DNA of 64,000 nt from Paractinoplanes maris (GCF_023544465.1 NZ_JALPVL010000006.1:434001-498000), one strand, 5' to 3'; shown: positions 22,162 to 31,213, counted from the stretch's first letter. Numbers and translations are program-made. Notes: a model not told the origin generated them from the sequence alone.

Positions 22162-22908
22162 GTGCGGCGGCGGATGGTGTTTGGGCTGGTAGTGGGCGGG
22201 CTTCTGGGCGGGTGTGGGTCGGGGGGCGAGAAAGCGGGGACCGCGTCGTCCGGCGTAGCCGTGGGAACGTCTTCGTCCCCGTCGGCGTCTGCTTCTCCGG
22301 TGAGCTCGTCGTCCGCGGTCGCGGGGGACTACGGGTGGTTTCGTGAAGTGGGGGACCTGAGTAAGGGGTTCTGTTTCGTCTGGGTTCGCCGGGTGCGGGC
22401 GTCGGCGGTGGTCCGGCGGATGGGAGCCAAGGAGCTCGAGCGCATCGGGTGGCAGCAGATGGTCGGAGCGGGGGACGGGCAGAGCGGGGGCACCAGCAGC
22501 AGCGGGAAGCTGTACTTCGGGGTGGCTCGGCTGGACGACGACTGGTCGCTTGTAGTCGAGGACAACGGCGGGCTCGGGGTCGAGGACGGGCTGCTGCGGC
22601 CGCTGTCCGACGGGACTGTCGTCGTCTGCCTGTATCGGGCGGCGGACGGCAGCGGGCGGTTCGCCGTAATGGAGGACGGCCGGGTCTCTTTGGAGTTCGA
22701 CCCGACGGTGGATTCGCCGGCCGTGGGCACCCGGGTCGGGGAGTTCGCCGGGGCGATGAAAGCGGCGGGCGTGGGCGTGGTGCGGGCGCCCCAGGAGCGC
22801 ATCGCGGCGGGGTTTGCGCTGGCCGAGCGCGTTACCGGGGTGCCGTTGAGCCTTTCCGGGTTGCAGGAGCGGACCTATCTGTTCAGTGTGGTGCCAACCG
22901 GTCAGTGA
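22162..22908 (+). CDS. Secreted lipoprotein, possibly DUF6461 family
   Basis: A 248-residue protein with a lipoprotein signal: basic start, hydrophobic FGLVVGGLLGGC with a lipobox cysteine near residue 18, then a Ser/Gly/Ala-rich linker (to about 55). The globular part begins YGWFREVGDLSKGFCFVWVR and contains VRRMGAKELERI and LVVEDNGGLGVED. The spacing resembles DUF6461 proteins common in actinomycetes, but that match is from memory. It probably sits on the outer face of the membrane. Function unknown. Confidence 0.7.
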   Translation: MRRRMVFGLVVGGLLGGCGSGGEKAGTASSGVAVGTSSSPSASASPVSSSSAVAGDYGWFREVGDLSKGFCFVWVRRVRASAVVRRMGAKELERIGWQQMVGAGDGQSGGTSSSGKLYFGVARLDDDWSLVVEDNGGLGVEDGLLRPLSDGTVVVCLYRAADGSGRFAVMEDGRVSLEFDPTVDSPAVGTRVGEFAGAMKAAGVGVVRAPQERIAAGFALAERVTGVPLSLSGLQERTYLFSVVPTGQ

Positions 22909-22966
22909 AAGAGTCAATGGCCGTTCGGTTGTTGCCTGAGGCGTGCGGCCAGGCCAACATCCACGT

Positions 22967-23509
22967 GTGACGATGCGCACCACCGAACTGCTCACCATTG
23001 GTGAGGCCGCGATCCTTCTCCGGTTCTCGCGGCGCCGCGTGCTCGACCTCTGTGCGCGCGGGCTTCTGCCGTACGTCAGCCTCGGACCGCAGAGACGGGT
23101 GCGCCGAGCCGATGTGGAGGCGCTGATCCACCCCGTGCTGACGCGCACCGAGCTGGAGCAGTTGTGGCTGCACCAGGCGATCGCGGCGCGATTCATGGCT
23201 CGGCCGGCGGCTGTGCTGGCCCTCACCGAGATCAACCTGCGCCGGCTGCGACGCCTGCACGCGGGCGGCCCCGAATGGGAGTCGCTGGAGCGGTGGGACG
23301 CGCTGCTCGGTGGTGAGCCCGAGGCCGTGATCGAGGCGCTCACCTCGCCCGCGCAGTACGCGGTGCGACTGCGTTCCACGTCACCCTTCGCCGGAGTACT
23401 GTCCGAAAGGGAGCGTCGGTCGGTGCTCGACGCACTGACCGAAAGTCGTTGTGACCAGGCACGACCTTTGCGACCGGCCAGCCTCGAGCGGGTCATGCGC
23501 GCTGTGTGA
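22967..23509 (+). CDS. Helix-turn-helix (excisionase/MerR-type) DNA-binding protein
   Basis: About 180 residues. The N-terminus TIGEAAILLRFSRRRVLDLC followed by RGLLPYVSLG and RRVRRADVEALI is the winged-helix pattern of the HTH_17 (excisionase-like) family. The rest is Arg/Leu/Ala-rich and helical (LALTEINLRRLRRLHAGG) and has no known domain. Both GTG 22967 and ATG 22973 are possible starts, with no clear ribosome-binding site. No integrase or phage gene is nearby, so it is probably a stand-alone regulator. Confidence 0.7.
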   Translation: MTMRTTELLTIGEAAILLRFSRRRVLDLCARGLLPYVSLGPQRRVRRADVEALIHPVLTRTELEQLWLHQAIAARFMARPAAVLALTEINLRRLRRLHAGGPEWESLERWDALLGGEPEAVIEALTSPAQYAVRLRSTSPFAGVLSERERRSVLDALTESRCDQARPLRPASLERVMRAV

Positions 23510-23617
23510 GTCCTCGATCACAAAACTAGAAAAGAGCCTTATGTAACTTGCCGCGTCGGGCGGATAGTGAATCGGTTCCATGATTCGGTCGCGCGATGCT
23601 GCGCCCGGGAGGTTCCG

Positions 23618-24910
23618 ATGCCGACCACCATCCCCCACACCACTACCGCTGCGAAGCTCCAAGGCGTCCTGGAAGCGATGCTCCAGATGCCCCTGCCCAT
23701 CCGCATCCGAGCCTGGGACGGCTCGACGGCCGGCCCGGCTGACGCCCCGACGCTGGTCATCCGGCATCGCCGCGCGTTGCGCAGGCTGATGTGGCAGCCC
23801 AACGACGTCGGCCTCGCTCGCGCCTACGTCGCCGGCGAGATCGAGCTCGAAGGCGATCTCTACGACGCCCTCAACCGCCTGGCCGCCCTGCTCTGGCGCG
23901 CGCCCGATCTCCGGGACGTGCCGCTGCGACATGTCGCCGGCGATCTCGTACGCCTCGGCGTGCTCGGCACCCAGCCCAAGCCCCCGCCGGAGGAAATGGT
24001 CGTCACCGGCACCCGGCACAGCAAGCGCCGGGACCGGCAGGCGATCAGCCACCACTACGACGTCGGCAACGACTTCTACCGCCTCGTGCTCGGGCCGAGC
24101 ATGGTCTATTCGTGCGCCTACTGGATGTCGGACGCGCCCGGATACGGCCTGGCCGACGCGCAGCGCGACAAGCTCGACCTGATCTGCCGCAAGCTCGGGC
24201 TGCGACCCGGTCAGCGGCTGCTCGACGTGGGCTGCGGCTGGGGCAGCCTGGCCATCCACGCCGCCCGCGAATACGGCGTCCAGGTCGTCGGCATCACCCT
24301 GTCGACCGAGCAGGCCGAGTATGCCCGCAAGCAGGTCGCCGAGGCCGGGCTCACCGGCCAGGTCGAGATCCGCGTCGAGGACTACCGCGATCTCGAGGAC
24401 GGACCGTACGACGCGATCTCCAGCGTGGGCATGGCCGAGCACGTCGGCACCGAGCCCTACGCGGAGTACGCGGCCATCCTCTACAACAACCTCAAGCCCG
24501 GCGGCCGGCTGCTCAACCACCAGATCTCCCGTCTGCACCTGCCGCCGAAGCAGCCGCACCAGGCGCGCACCTTCATCGACGCCTACGTCTTCCCGGACGG
24601 CGAGCTGGTTCCGGTGGGCACCACTGTCACGTTGCTCGAGCAGGCCGGCTTCGAGGTTCGCGACGTGCACGCGCTGCGCGAGCACTACGGGCGCACCCTG
24701 CGGGCCTGGGTCGCCAACCTCGAGTCGGAGTGGTCGAGCGCGGTGAGCCTGACCAGCCCGGGACGGGCACGGGTGTGGCGGCTCTACATGGCGGCATCGG
24801 CGCTCGCCTTCGAGCAGTCGCGTATCGGGGTCAATCAGGTGCTCGCGGTGAAGGATCACCGGGGGGGAGCGGCGGACATGCCACCCACTCGAAAGGCTTA
24901 CGCGGCCTGA
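23618..24910 (+). CDS. Cyclopropane-fatty-acyl-phospholipid synthase family methyltransferase
   Basis: S-adenosylmethionine-dependent enzyme of the CFA/mycolic-acid-cyclase family, expected to add a methylene or methyl group to unsaturated acyl chains of membrane lipids. The 430-residue protein has an N-terminal CfaN-like region (to about 145), the HHYDVGNDFYRLVLG entry motif, the SAM-binding LLDVGCGWGSLAIH loop, the GITLSTEQAEYA segment and SVGMAEHVG. The start ATG 23618 has GGGAGG 7 bases upstream; the frame is open further back. It stands alone; whether it makes cyclopropane or methyl-branched lipids cannot be told. Confidence 0.9.
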   Translation: MPTTIPHTTTAAKLQGVLEAMLQMPLPIRIRAWDGSTAGPADAPTLVIRHRRALRRLMWQPNDVGLARAYVAGEIELEGDLYDALNRLAALLWRAPDLRDVPLRHVAGDLVRLGVLGTQPKPPPEEMVVTGTRHSKRRDRQAISHHYDVGNDFYRLVLGPSMVYSCAYWMSDAPGYGLADAQRDKLDLICRKLGLRPGQRLLDVGCGWGSLAIHAAREYGVQVVGITLSTEQAEYARKQVAEAGLTGQVEIRVEDYRDLEDGPYDAISSVGMAEHVGTEPYAEYAAILYNNLKPGGRLLNHQISRLHLPPKQPHQARTFIDAYVFPDGELVPVGTTVTLLEQAGFEVRDVHALREHYGRTLRAWVANLESEWSSAVSLTSPGRARVWRLYMAASALAFEQSRIGVNQVLAVKDHRGGAADMPPTRKAYAA

Positions 24911-25040
24911 TCGGTTTCGGTCAGCATTTTGTCCTATTTGGTGGGTGCCGAAACCCTTGCGGGCAAACGCATGGCGAGGTTGTCCACAGGCGTCGAGGTT
25001 GTCATGCGGAACGGGTACGGGGCCGGTTAGCCTGCGTCAC

Positions 25041-25439
25041 GTGGACAAACGAAAACGGGCCGCCGCCGTGATCGTGCGGGACGGACGTGTATTGATGGTG
25101 CACGAACGCAGCCGACGATCCGGTGGCGGTGAGTGGTGGACCTTGCCGGGCGGCGGCCTGGAGCCCGGCGAGACCGCCGAGGAGGCCGTGCGGCGCGAGG
25201 TGTTCGAGGAGACCGGGCTGGTGGTGAGCGACGCCCGATACGTCCTCGAGATGCCGTATCCGTCGGGCATGACGTCGGTGTTCTCGGTGACCGTGGCCGA
25301 TGGTGAGCCGCGCATCGGGCTCGACGACGGCATCGGACCCGAGATGCTCGGGCTCGACTGGCTGCCCGCCCCGGAGCTTCCGACCGAGACGAACGGCGGC
25401 GTCCCCGTGCCACCGATCATCGTGGTGCTGCCGGCGTAG
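25041..25439 (+). CDS. Nudix hydrolase
   Basis: 132-residue Nudix protein. The Nudix box G-x5-E-x7-R-E-V-x-E-E-T-G-L is complete (about residues 39-61, containing GGLEPGETAEEAVRREVFEE). It is expected to hydrolyse a nucleoside diphosphate linked to another group using Mg or Mn; the substrate cannot be inferred. The start GTG 25041 gives a canonical N-terminus (VDKRKRAAAVIVRDGRVLMV); the upstream open frame is not similar to the family. Confidence 0.88.
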   Translation: MDKRKRAAAVIVRDGRVLMVHERSRRSGGGEWWTLPGGGLEPGETAEEAVRREVFEETGLVVSDARYVLEMPYPSGMTSVFSVTVADGEPRIGLDDGIGPEMLGLDWLPAPELPTETNGGVPVPPIIVVLPA

Positions 25440-25562
25440 ACAGCGGTCGGAGCAGCCCAGCCCGCGTCGAAAGCGGTCGGAGTTCCTCGGCCGGCAGAGC
25501 GGTCGGAGTAGTTCAGCCGGCGTCGAAAGCGGTCGGAGTTCCTCGGCCCGTAGAGCGGCGGA
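25440..25562. repeat. agcggtcggag repeat spacer
   Basis: The 11-mer agcggtcggag recurs several times in this short spacer between the convergent Nudix and membrane-protein genes, within larger imperfect units containing gtcgaaagcggtcggagttc (twice). No function is evident. Confidence 0.75.
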
Positions 25563-25568
25563 GCGGCC

Positions 25569-26156
25569 TCAGCCGGCGTGGTCGGCGAAGCTGCCGGCTG
25601 TCGGGGCGTGACCGGAGTGGCCCGGGTGGCGGCGCTGGGGAAAGCCGGCGTCGATGACGTCCATCTCCACCGTCGTCGGAGCGCGCTCGGTGACAGCGAC
25701 AGCGACCACCTCGTCCTGGACGGGAGTGGCGGCGGCGATCGTGCGGCGGCGCTCAGTCACGAAATATCCGCAGGCCGCGCCGTAGGCCACCGCGAGGGCC
25801 AGCCCGACGGCCCGCGTCGGCGTCGTGCCGACTACCAGGATGGTCATCAGCAACGCGAGTTCGGCCCAGACGCCGAGGAGCACCGCATTGGTGGTGTCCT
25901 CCCGGGTCCAGCCGTTCGAGGTGCGCCGCGCCTGACGCTTGATCTCCTCGATGAGTGAGTGCCCGAGGCCGATGGTCAGTGTGCCGAGCAGCAGCGTCGC
26001 CGACAGCGACTGGTGGTCTCCGCCGACGCACGCGGCCAGGGCGGTTCCGCCGGCCAGCAAGGCCAGCCCACTGACGGTTCCAACCCGTCCTTCGCGTCTC
26101 TCCCTCACACCCTCTGACGGTCGGCAGCCGCGGTCGCATTCTGAGGAAGACGCCAT
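25569..26156 (-). CDS. Hypothetical membrane protein, about 195 aa
   Basis: Four hydrophobic segments are visible: around residues 27-45 (GLALLAGGTALAACVGG), 50-68 (LSATLLLGTLTIGLG), 90-110 (LLGVWAELALLMTILVVG) and 115-132 (AVGLALAVAYGAACGYFV). The C-terminal 60 residues are hydrophilic with His-rich HPGHSGHA near the end. No family is recognised. The ATG at 26156 lacks a good ribosome-binding site; an in-frame GTG at 26108 just before the first membrane helix is an alternative. Confidence 0.6.
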   Translation of the reverse strand: MASSSECDRGCRPSEGVRERREGRVGTVSGLALLAGGTALAACVGGDHQSLSATLLLGTLTIGLGHSLIEEIKRQARRTSNGWTREDTTNAVLLGVWAELALLMTILVVGTTPTRAVGLALAVAYGAACGYFVTERRRTIAAATPVQDEVVAVAVTERAPTTVEMDVIDAGFPQRRHPGHSGHAPTAGSFADHAG

Positions 26157-26215
26157 GACTGCGTCGGCCCAGTCGGCCCAATGGCGGCGCGAGGGGAAGG
26201 CGGCGGATGGTTCAG

Positions 26216-26276
26216 GCCACGGCCACGGCCACGGCTACGGCTACGGCTACGGCCACGGCCACGGCCACGGCTGCGG
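26216..26276 (+). repeat. 6-bp ggccac/ggctac microsatellite
   Basis: Ten hexamers of ggccac or ggctac in a row. In one plus frame they would encode a Gly-His/Gly-Tyr stretch (GHGHGHGYGYGYGHGHGHG), but that frame runs on into the YbaK gene out of phase and is probably not a gene. Located in the spacer upstream of ybaK. Confidence 0.85.
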
Positions 26277-26371
26277 GGGCAGGCGATGCGGGTCGACGCT
26301 CGACCACCACCGCGACACCGACGGGCACCCGGACGGGGGAGGACTACCTGGCGGCGGGGTATTGAGCGAGG

Positions 26372-26935
26372 ATGGCGGGTGTGATGGGAAGTCTGAAGCT
26401 CGAACCCGCCCAGTCCCGCCCCGACCTGCTGGCCGATCCGGTCGCCAAGGCGCTGACCGTCTGGCCCGAGGACGCCCCGATCGACGCCGACCAGGTGCTG
26501 GTGGCCCCGATCGACCCCGGACTGGCCGACACGGCCGCGTTCTGCGAGGCGTACGACGTGGGTCTGGAGGTCTCGGCGAACTGTGTGATCGTCGCCGGCA
26601 AGCGGGGCGAGACTGTCCGGTATGCGGCGTGCATCGTCCTCGCCACCACCCGCGCCGACGTGAACGGTGCCGTCCGCAAGCGCCTCGACGTGCGCAAGTG
26701 CAGCTTCGCGCCGATGGACGAGGCGGTGCGCCTGACCGGCATGGAATACGGCGGCATCACCCCGATCGGCTTGCCCGCCGACTGGCCGATCCTGGTCGAC
26801 GCGCGCGTCGCGGCCACGCCGCATGTGATCGTCGGTTCCGGGGTGCGGCACAGCAAGATCGCCATCGCCGGTCCAGCCCTCGGCGCCCTTCCCGGCGCCG
26901 AGGTGATCGAGGATCTGGCCAAGCCGGTGGGATAA
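26372..26935 (+). CDS. YbaK/EbsC (aminoacyl-tRNA deacylase) family protein
   Basis: 187-residue YbaK-fold protein, the family that hydrolyses mischarged tRNAs such as Cys-tRNA-Pro or Ala-tRNA-Pro in trans. Core motifs include NCVIVAGKRGETVRYAACIV, VRKRLDVRKCSFAPMDEAV and TGMEYGGITPIGLP; the glycine-rich VGSGVRHSKIAI follows. The conserved lysine of the family may be the one in RKCSFA or AGKRGE, which I cannot decide by eye. The start could be ATG 26372 or ATG 26384. Its 3' end faces the DsbA-like gene across a spacer carrying a parS site. Confidence 0.85.
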   Translation: MAGVMGSLKLEPAQSRPDLLADPVAKALTVWPEDAPIDADQVLVAPIDPGLADTAAFCEAYDVGLEVSANCVIVAGKRGETVRYAACIVLATTRADVNGAVRKRLDVRKCSFAPMDEAVRLTGMEYGGITPIGLPADWPILVDARVAATPHVIVGSGVRHSKIAIAGPALGALPGAEVIEDLAKPVG

Positions 26936-26955
26936 GCAGTCACGCTGGTCGATGA

Positions 26956-26971
26956 GGTTTCACGTGAAACA
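26956..26971. promoter_or_regulatory. parS: parS site (ParB-binding palindrome)
   Basis: The sequence ggtttcacgtgaaaca contains the perfect 14-bp palindrome GTTTCACGTGAAAC (26957-26970) and matches the canonical 16-mer tGTTTCACGTGAAACa at 15 of 16 positions. It lies in the 71-bp convergent gap between ybaK and the DsbA-like gene, about 19-20 kb from oriC, as expected for a centromere-like ParABS site. Confidence 0.93.
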
Positions 26972-27006
26972 CCGAGTGGAAAGCCCAGTGGACATCACGT
27001 GCGATG

Positions 27007-27648
27007 TCATCGACCGGCCTCGACCGCCTCCCGCCGCGCGATCTCCTCGAACGCGGTGACCAGCACCGCCACTTCCTGGGCGCCCTGGACGGCGTACTTC
27101 CCGTCGACGACGAAGAACGGGACGCTCGAGATCCCGAGTTCTCGGGCCTCGGCCAGGTCGGTCCTCACCGCTGACGCACCGGCCTCGGACGCGAGGTAGG
27201 CCGCCGCGGCGGCCTCGTCGAGACCGGCCCACCCGGCCACCGAGGCCAGCACCGCGGGCGATCCGAGGTCGAGGCTGTGGCTGAAGTAGGCCTGCTGCAA
27301 CGCCTCCAGCATCTCGGCCTGACGGCCCTGACCGGCGGCCCAGGCGATCAGCCGGTGGCTGTCGAACGTATTCGCGGCGACGGCCCGGTCGAAGTCGAGC
27401 CGCAGACCGTCGCCGGCCGCGATCGAGGTGACGTGGGCCAGCATCTGGCCGGCGCGCTCGCGGCCACCGACCTTGGCCGCCATCGCCTCCCGGAGAAGCA
27501 GGCCACGGGGCACCGGGGACGGGTCGAGCTGGTAGGCCCGGAACGTCACGGTGACGTCGCCGCCGTACTGGGCGATCGCCGACCCCAGTCGCCGCCGGCC
27601 GAGGTAGCACCAGGGGCAGACGACGTCGGACCAGACCTGGATGTCCAT
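27007..27648 (-). CDS. DsbA/FrnE-family thioredoxin-fold oxidoreductase
   Basis: 213-residue thioredoxin-fold protein of the FrnE/2-hydroxychromene-2-carboxylate-isomerase-like DsbA group. It begins MDIQVWSDVVCPWCYLGRRR with active-site CPWC at residues 11-14, has a long helical insertion (about 50-150) and returns to the fold with the cis-proline segment GISSVPFFVVDGKYAVQGAQ. No signal peptide, so it should act in the cytoplasm, possibly in thiol-disulfide exchange or glutathione/mycothiol-type chemistry. It lies 16 bases after sufE and is probably co-transcribed with it. Confidence 0.9.
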   Translation of the reverse strand: MDIQVWSDVVCPWCYLGRRRLGSAIAQYGGDVTVTFRAYQLDPSPVPRGLLLREAMAAKVGGRERAGQMLAHVTSIAAGDGLRLDFDRAVAANTFDSHRLIAWAAGQGRQAEMLEALQQAYFSHSLDLGSPAVLASVAGWAGLDEAAAAAYLASEAGASAVRTDLAEARELGISSVPFFVVDGKYAVQGAQEVAVLVTAFEEIARREAVEAGR

Positions 27649-27664
27649 CAGCGCTCCGGCGGGC

Positions 27665-28099
27665 TCAGCGGGTGGCCAGCTGGGCGGCGACCTGACGCTT
27701 CAGGCGGCCCAGGATGGCCGAGCCGCCGCGGATGCGCAGCGGGCTGATCGCCTGGGCCAGCCCCATCCGGGCGTAGAGGTCGTCCGGCACGGCCAGGATC
27801 TCGGCGGTGGTGGCGCCCTCCAGGCCCTCGGCCAGGATGCCGGCGAAGGCCCGGGTCGTCGGGGCCTCGGGCGGGCAGTCGAAGAACGTCTCGACGGTGT
27901 CGTCCGGCCGCACCACGGCCTTGAGGAAGAACTGGGTCTGGCATTCCGGCACCGACTCCATGCCCTCGTGCGCGGCCAAGCCGGCCGGCAGCGAGGGCAT
28001 GGAGTCGGCGAACTCGAGCAGCATCTCGAGCACCAGCTCGCGCGGCGCCGAGGCGAACTCATCGACGATCTCGGCCAGTTTCGGCGGCATGTCGGTCAC
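27665..28099 (-). CDS. SufE-like cysteine desulfuration protein
   Basis: Accepts persulfide sulfur from a cysteine desulfurase for Fe-S cluster assembly. The 144-residue protein has the SufE active-site cysteine at about residue 53 in ESVPECQTQFF and the second half CPPEAPTTRAFAGILAEGL. The start is GTG 28099; ATG four codons later is an alternative. The partner in actinobacteria is often a rhodanese, and one lies 3 kb away at 31214, on the other strand. It is followed by the DsbA-like gene. Confidence 0.9.
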   Translation of the reverse strand: MTDMPPKLAEIVDEFASAPRELVLEMLLEFADSMPSLPAGLAAHEGMESVPECQTQFFLKAVVRPDDTVETFFDCPPEAPTTRAFAGILAEGLEGATTAEILAVPDDLYARMGLAQAISPLRIRGGSAILGRLKRQVAAQLATR

Positions 28100-28124
28100 G
28101 CCACCGACCCTAACGCGGTCGCCG

Positions 28125-28517
28125 TCAGGCGTGTGCCGACGTCGGCAGCAGCGCGACGTCGCTGAGGCTCAGGATGCCGACCACCTTGCGGTCGGCGTCG
28201 CAGACCAGCAGCCGGCGGACGCCGCGCTCGCGCATGGCCTGCACGGCCTCGTCGACCGTGGCCGACTGCTCGACCATGATGAGCTCGTGCGAGGTGATGT
28301 CGCCGAGTGAGGTCGACCGGGGCGGCAGATTTTCGGCGATCGCCCGCACCACGACGTCGCGGTCGGTCACCACGCCGACCATGGTCGGGCCCCGGGTCAC
28401 CACCACGTCGCCGATGGCGCGGTCGCGCATGACCTGCGCCGCCTCGTCCAGCATCGTCGCCTCGGGCAGATAGACCACCTGCCGGGTCATGACTTCAGCG
28501 ACCGAAACCCGCGCCAT
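28125..28517 (-). CDS. Two-CBS-domain protein
   Basis: A 130-residue protein made of one CBS pair (Bateman module): first domain VAEVMTRQVVYLPEATMLDE to VVGVVTDRDVVVRAI-type ending (about 5-60), second domain HELIMVEQSATVDEAVQAMR to GILSLSDVALL (about 75-125). Such modules bind adenine nucleotides and sense energy state. There is no attached effector domain, so it must act on a partner or serve as a small regulator. GGGAGGTGAGC directly precedes the ATG, a strong start. Confidence 0.92.
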   Translation of the reverse strand: MARVSVAEVMTRQVVYLPEATMLDEAAQVMRDRAIGDVVVTRGPTMVGVVTDRDVVVRAIAENLPPRSTSLGDITSHELIMVEQSATVDEAVQAMRERGVRRLLVCDADRKVVGILSLSDVALLPTSAHA

Positions 28518-28542
28518 GCGCTCACCTCCCGTGGTAGTGGCG

Positions 28543-30276
28543 TTACCCGAGTGCGGCAGTGATTACACCTGGTATGTCCGTGACGAGCACGTCCTGTCGT
28601 TCCCCGGTGCGGCGATCGCGAATTTCGGCGTACCCCTCGCCCAGACGGCGACCGATCACGACGGACCGGGCGATGCCGATCAGCTCGGCGTCGGTGAACT
28701 TCACGCCGGCCGAGACCTGGGGGCGGTCGTCGACGAACACCCGCAACCCGGCCGCCGCGAGCTCCCCCGCGAGAGTGAGGGCCGCCTCGACCTGACCGTC
28801 CTTGCCGGCCGCGACGATGTGCACGTCGGCCGGTGCCACCTCGTCCGGCCACAGCAGGCCCCGCTCGTCGTGGTGCTGTTCGGCGATGGCGGCGACCGCC
28901 CGGGAGACCCCGATCCCGTACGACCCCATGGTCGGCCGGATCGGCTTGCCGTCCACCCCGAGGACGTCGACCTGGAACGCGTCCGTGTAACGCCGGCCCA
29001 GCTGGAAGATGTGCCCGATCTCGATGCCGCGCCGGATGGTCAGCGTCCCCGTGCCGCAGGCCGGGCACGGGTCACCGGCCAGGACGACGGCCGCCTCGAT
29101 CGTGCCGTCCGGCGTGAAGTCACGCCCGGCGGCCACGTTGACGGCGTGCCGTCCCGGCTCGTTGGCGCCGGTCAGCCAGGCCGTGCCGGGGGCGACGCGC
29201 GGGTCGGCCAGGTAGCGCGCCTCGAGACCCTGCGGACCGAGGTAGCCCTTGACCAGGTCGGGCCGGGACGCGAAGTCGTCGAAGAGGGTGGCGGTGGCCG
29301 GAGCCAGGGCGGCGTCGAGGCGCTTGAGGTCGACCTCGCGGTCGCCGGGCACGCCGATCACCAGCAGCTCGTCGCCGGCGCCGGGGCGATGCACGGTCAC
29401 GACCACGTTCTTGAGGGTGTCGGCGGCGGTCCAGTCGGTGCGGCCGCCGAGCGCCCGGGCATTGGCCAGCTCGACCAGGGAGGAGATGGTCGGGGTGTCC
29501 GGGGTGTCGTGGACCTCGAGCGGCGGTGCCGTCACCGTCGTGGCCGGCGGGGCCGGAGTCACCACCGCTTCCGTGTTGGCCGCGTAGGCACAAGCCGTGC
29601 AGCCGACGAATGTGTCCTCGCCCACCTCGGCTGTGGCCAGGAACTCCTCGGAGGCCGAGCCGCCCATCGCGCCCGACATGGCCGAGACGACGGTGTGCGC
29701 CAGCCCCATCCTCGCGAAGGCCCGCTGATAGGCGGCCCGGATCGACGCGTACGTCTCGACGAGCTCCTCATCGGTGAGCGTGAACGAATAGGCGTCCTTC
29801 ATCAGGAACTCGCGCCCGCGCAGCAGCCCGCCCCGGGGACGCGCCTCGTCGCGGTATTTGGTCTGCACCTGGAACAGCACCATCGGGAAGTCCCGGTACG
29901 AGCTGGTCAGGTCCTGGACCAGCAGCGTGAACATCTCCTCGTGGGTGGGTGCGAGCAGGTAGTCCGAGCCCCGCCGGTCCTTCAGCGTGAAGATGTCGTC
30001 GCCGTACTCGGTCCAGCGGTTGCTCACGTCGTAGGGCTCGCGCGGCAGCAGCGCCGGGAACGACACCTCCTGCCCGCCGACGGCCACCATCTCCTCGCGC
30101 ACGATCGCGGTGACCCGGTCGAGCACGAGCTTGCCGAGCGGGAGCCAGGTGTAGCCCCCCGGAGCGGCGCGGCGGACATAGCCGGCGCGCAGCAGCAGCC
30201 GATGGCTCGGCACCTCCGCGTCCGCCGGCTCCTCACGCAAGGTCCTGAGCAGCAAGGTGGACATTCGCAGCAGCAT
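28543..30276 (-). CDS. proS: Prolyl-tRNA synthetase (bacterial type, with editing domain)
   Basis: Charges tRNA-Pro. The 577-residue enzyme has class II motifs: motif 1 near [14 protein letters not shown], motif 2 [19 protein letters not shown], and motif 3 [17 protein letters not shown]. Between motifs 2 and 3 the roughly 180-residue insertion (INS) editing domain is present, with the ADTLKNVVV segment carrying the lysine needed to clear Ala-tRNA-Pro in characterised enzymes. The C-terminal anticodon-binding domain includes [13 protein letters not shown]. The start is ATG 30276 ([16 protein letters not shown]); 30300 and 30264 are alternatives. Confidence 0.96.
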   Translation of the reverse strand: MLLRMSTLLLRTLREEPADAEVPSHRLLLRAGYVRRAAPGGYTWLPLGKLVLDRVTAIVREEMVAVGGQEVSFPALLPREPYDVSNRWTEYGDDIFTLKDRRGSDYLLAPTHEEMFTLLVQDLTSSYRDFPMVLFQVQTKYRDEARPRGGLLRGREFLMKDAYSFTLTDEELVETYASIRAAYQRAFARMGLAHTVVSAMSGAMGGSASEEFLATAEVGEDTFVGCTACAYAANTEAVVTPAPPATTVTAPPLEVHDTPDTPTISSLVELANARALGGRTDWTAADTLKNVVVTVHRPGAGDELLVIGVPGDREVDLKRLDAALAPATATLFDDFASRPDLVKGYLGPQGLEARYLADPRVAPGTAWLTGANEPGRHAVNVAAGRDFTPDGTIEAAVVLAGDPCPACGTGTLTIRRGIEIGHIFQLGRRYTDAFQVDVLGVDGKPIRPTMGSYGIGVSRAVAAIAEQHHDERGLLWPDEVAPADVHIVAAGKDGQVEAALTLAGELAAAGLRVFVDDRPQVSAGVKFTDAELIGIARSVVIGRRLGEGYAEIRDRRTGERQDVLVTDIPGVITAALG

Positions 30277-30414
30277 GCGAAGCAGCGTAGGGAGGATCAC
30301 CGGGGAAAGCAGTCCATTAACGGGGTGTCGCCACCGTCACGCTACCGGTGACTTCCATTCGGTGCTTATGTGTTGTTCACGAGCCAACACTGAGCGCGCG
30401 TTAAGGGGGCGGCG

Positions 30415-31185
30415 ATGGCCTGGCAGAGCTTCGTTGCTATGGGGGACAGCTTCACCGAGGGCCTGAACGACGCCTACCCGGACGGCACGTTCCGGGGCTG
30501 GGCCGACCTGGTGGCCACCCGGCTGGCGGTCGACTCGGGACCGGACTTCGGCTATGCCAACCTCGCCATCCGCGGCAAGGTGATGCACGAGGTCGTCGAC
30601 GAGCAGCTCGGGCCGACGCTGGCGATGCGGCCCGACCTCGTCAGCATCGCCGCCGGGGGGAACGACGCCTTACGCGTACGGGTCGATCCGCACGCGCTGG
30701 TGCGGGAGCTCGACGCGGTGGTGAGCCGGCTGCGCGACACCGGCGCCGAGGTGATCCTGTTCCGCTTCGCCGACGTGACCGTGAACCTGCCGGCCATCCT
30801 CGGCCGTCGGGCGGCCGTGCTCAACGACGGCGCCCGCCTGATCGCCAACCGCTACGGCGGCTGCCATCTGGTCGATCTCTTCGGTGACGACGGCTTCCGC
30901 AACCCGCACATGTGGGCACCGGACCGGCTGCACCTCTCGCCGGCCGGACACCGCCGGGTCGCCGGTCAGGTGCTCAACGTGCTCGGGGTCGGCGTCGACG
31001 AGGACTGGATGCTGGTGCCGCCCGCTCCCGAGCCGACGCCGTGGTTGCTCGCCCGCAGCGCCGACCTGCGCTGGGCCCGTGAGCACCTGGCGCCCTGGGT
31101 GAGCCGGCACCTGCGGGGCCATTCGTCGGGCGAGCTGGTCACGGCGAAGCGCCCGGAGCTCCTGCCGATCGGGAGCACTGAATAG
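30415..31185 (+). CDS. SGNH/GDSL-family hydrolase
   Basis: 256-residue esterase-like protein. Block [15 protein letters not shown] contains the nucleophile Ser12; block III is [10 protein letters not shown] with the oxyanion Asn; block V is [18 protein letters not shown] with the catalytic Asp and His. The C-terminal 60 residues ([20 protein letters not shown]) form an extra helical part typical of an actinobacterial subgroup. No signal peptide, so it is cytoplasmic. The start is ATG 30415 with AAGGGGGCGG upstream. Substrate unknown. It diverges from proS. Confidence 0.88.
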   Translation: MAWQSFVAMGDSFTEGLNDAYPDGTFRGWADLVATRLAVDSGPDFGYANLAIRGKVMHEVVDEQLGPTLAMRPDLVSIAAGGNDALRVRVDPHALVRELDAVVSRLRDTGAEVILFRFADVTVNLPAILGRRAAVLNDGARLIANRYGGCHLVDLFGDDGFRNPHMWAPDRLHLSPAGHRRVAGQVLNVLGVGVDEDWMLVPPAPEPTPWLLARSADLRWAREHLAPWVSRHLRGHSSGELVTAKRPELLPIGSTE

Positions 31186-31213
31186 CCGCCGGGGACGGGC
31201 TAGCGTGGCAGAC

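Noticed and set aside
22967-23509. HTH protein as a phage excisionase marking an integrated element
   Set aside because: No integrase, attachment repeats or phage genes nearby, and the tRNAs at 20957-21492 are intact without a duplicated 3' end.
24980-24988. Single TTGTCCACA DnaA-like box before the Nudix gene
   Set aside because: An isolated box is expected by chance in a 64-kb window; no neighbours support a function.
26155-26371. Plus-strand frame coding a Gly-His/Gly-Tyr repeat
   Set aside because: It continues out of phase through the YbaK gene into Arg/Pro/Gly-rich sequence; more likely a microsatellite than a metal-binding protein.
26991-27008. Inverted repeat gacatc-N6-gatgtc next to parS
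   Set aside because: Only 6-bp arms, overlapping the 3' end of the DsbA-like gene; too weak for a terminator or operator call.
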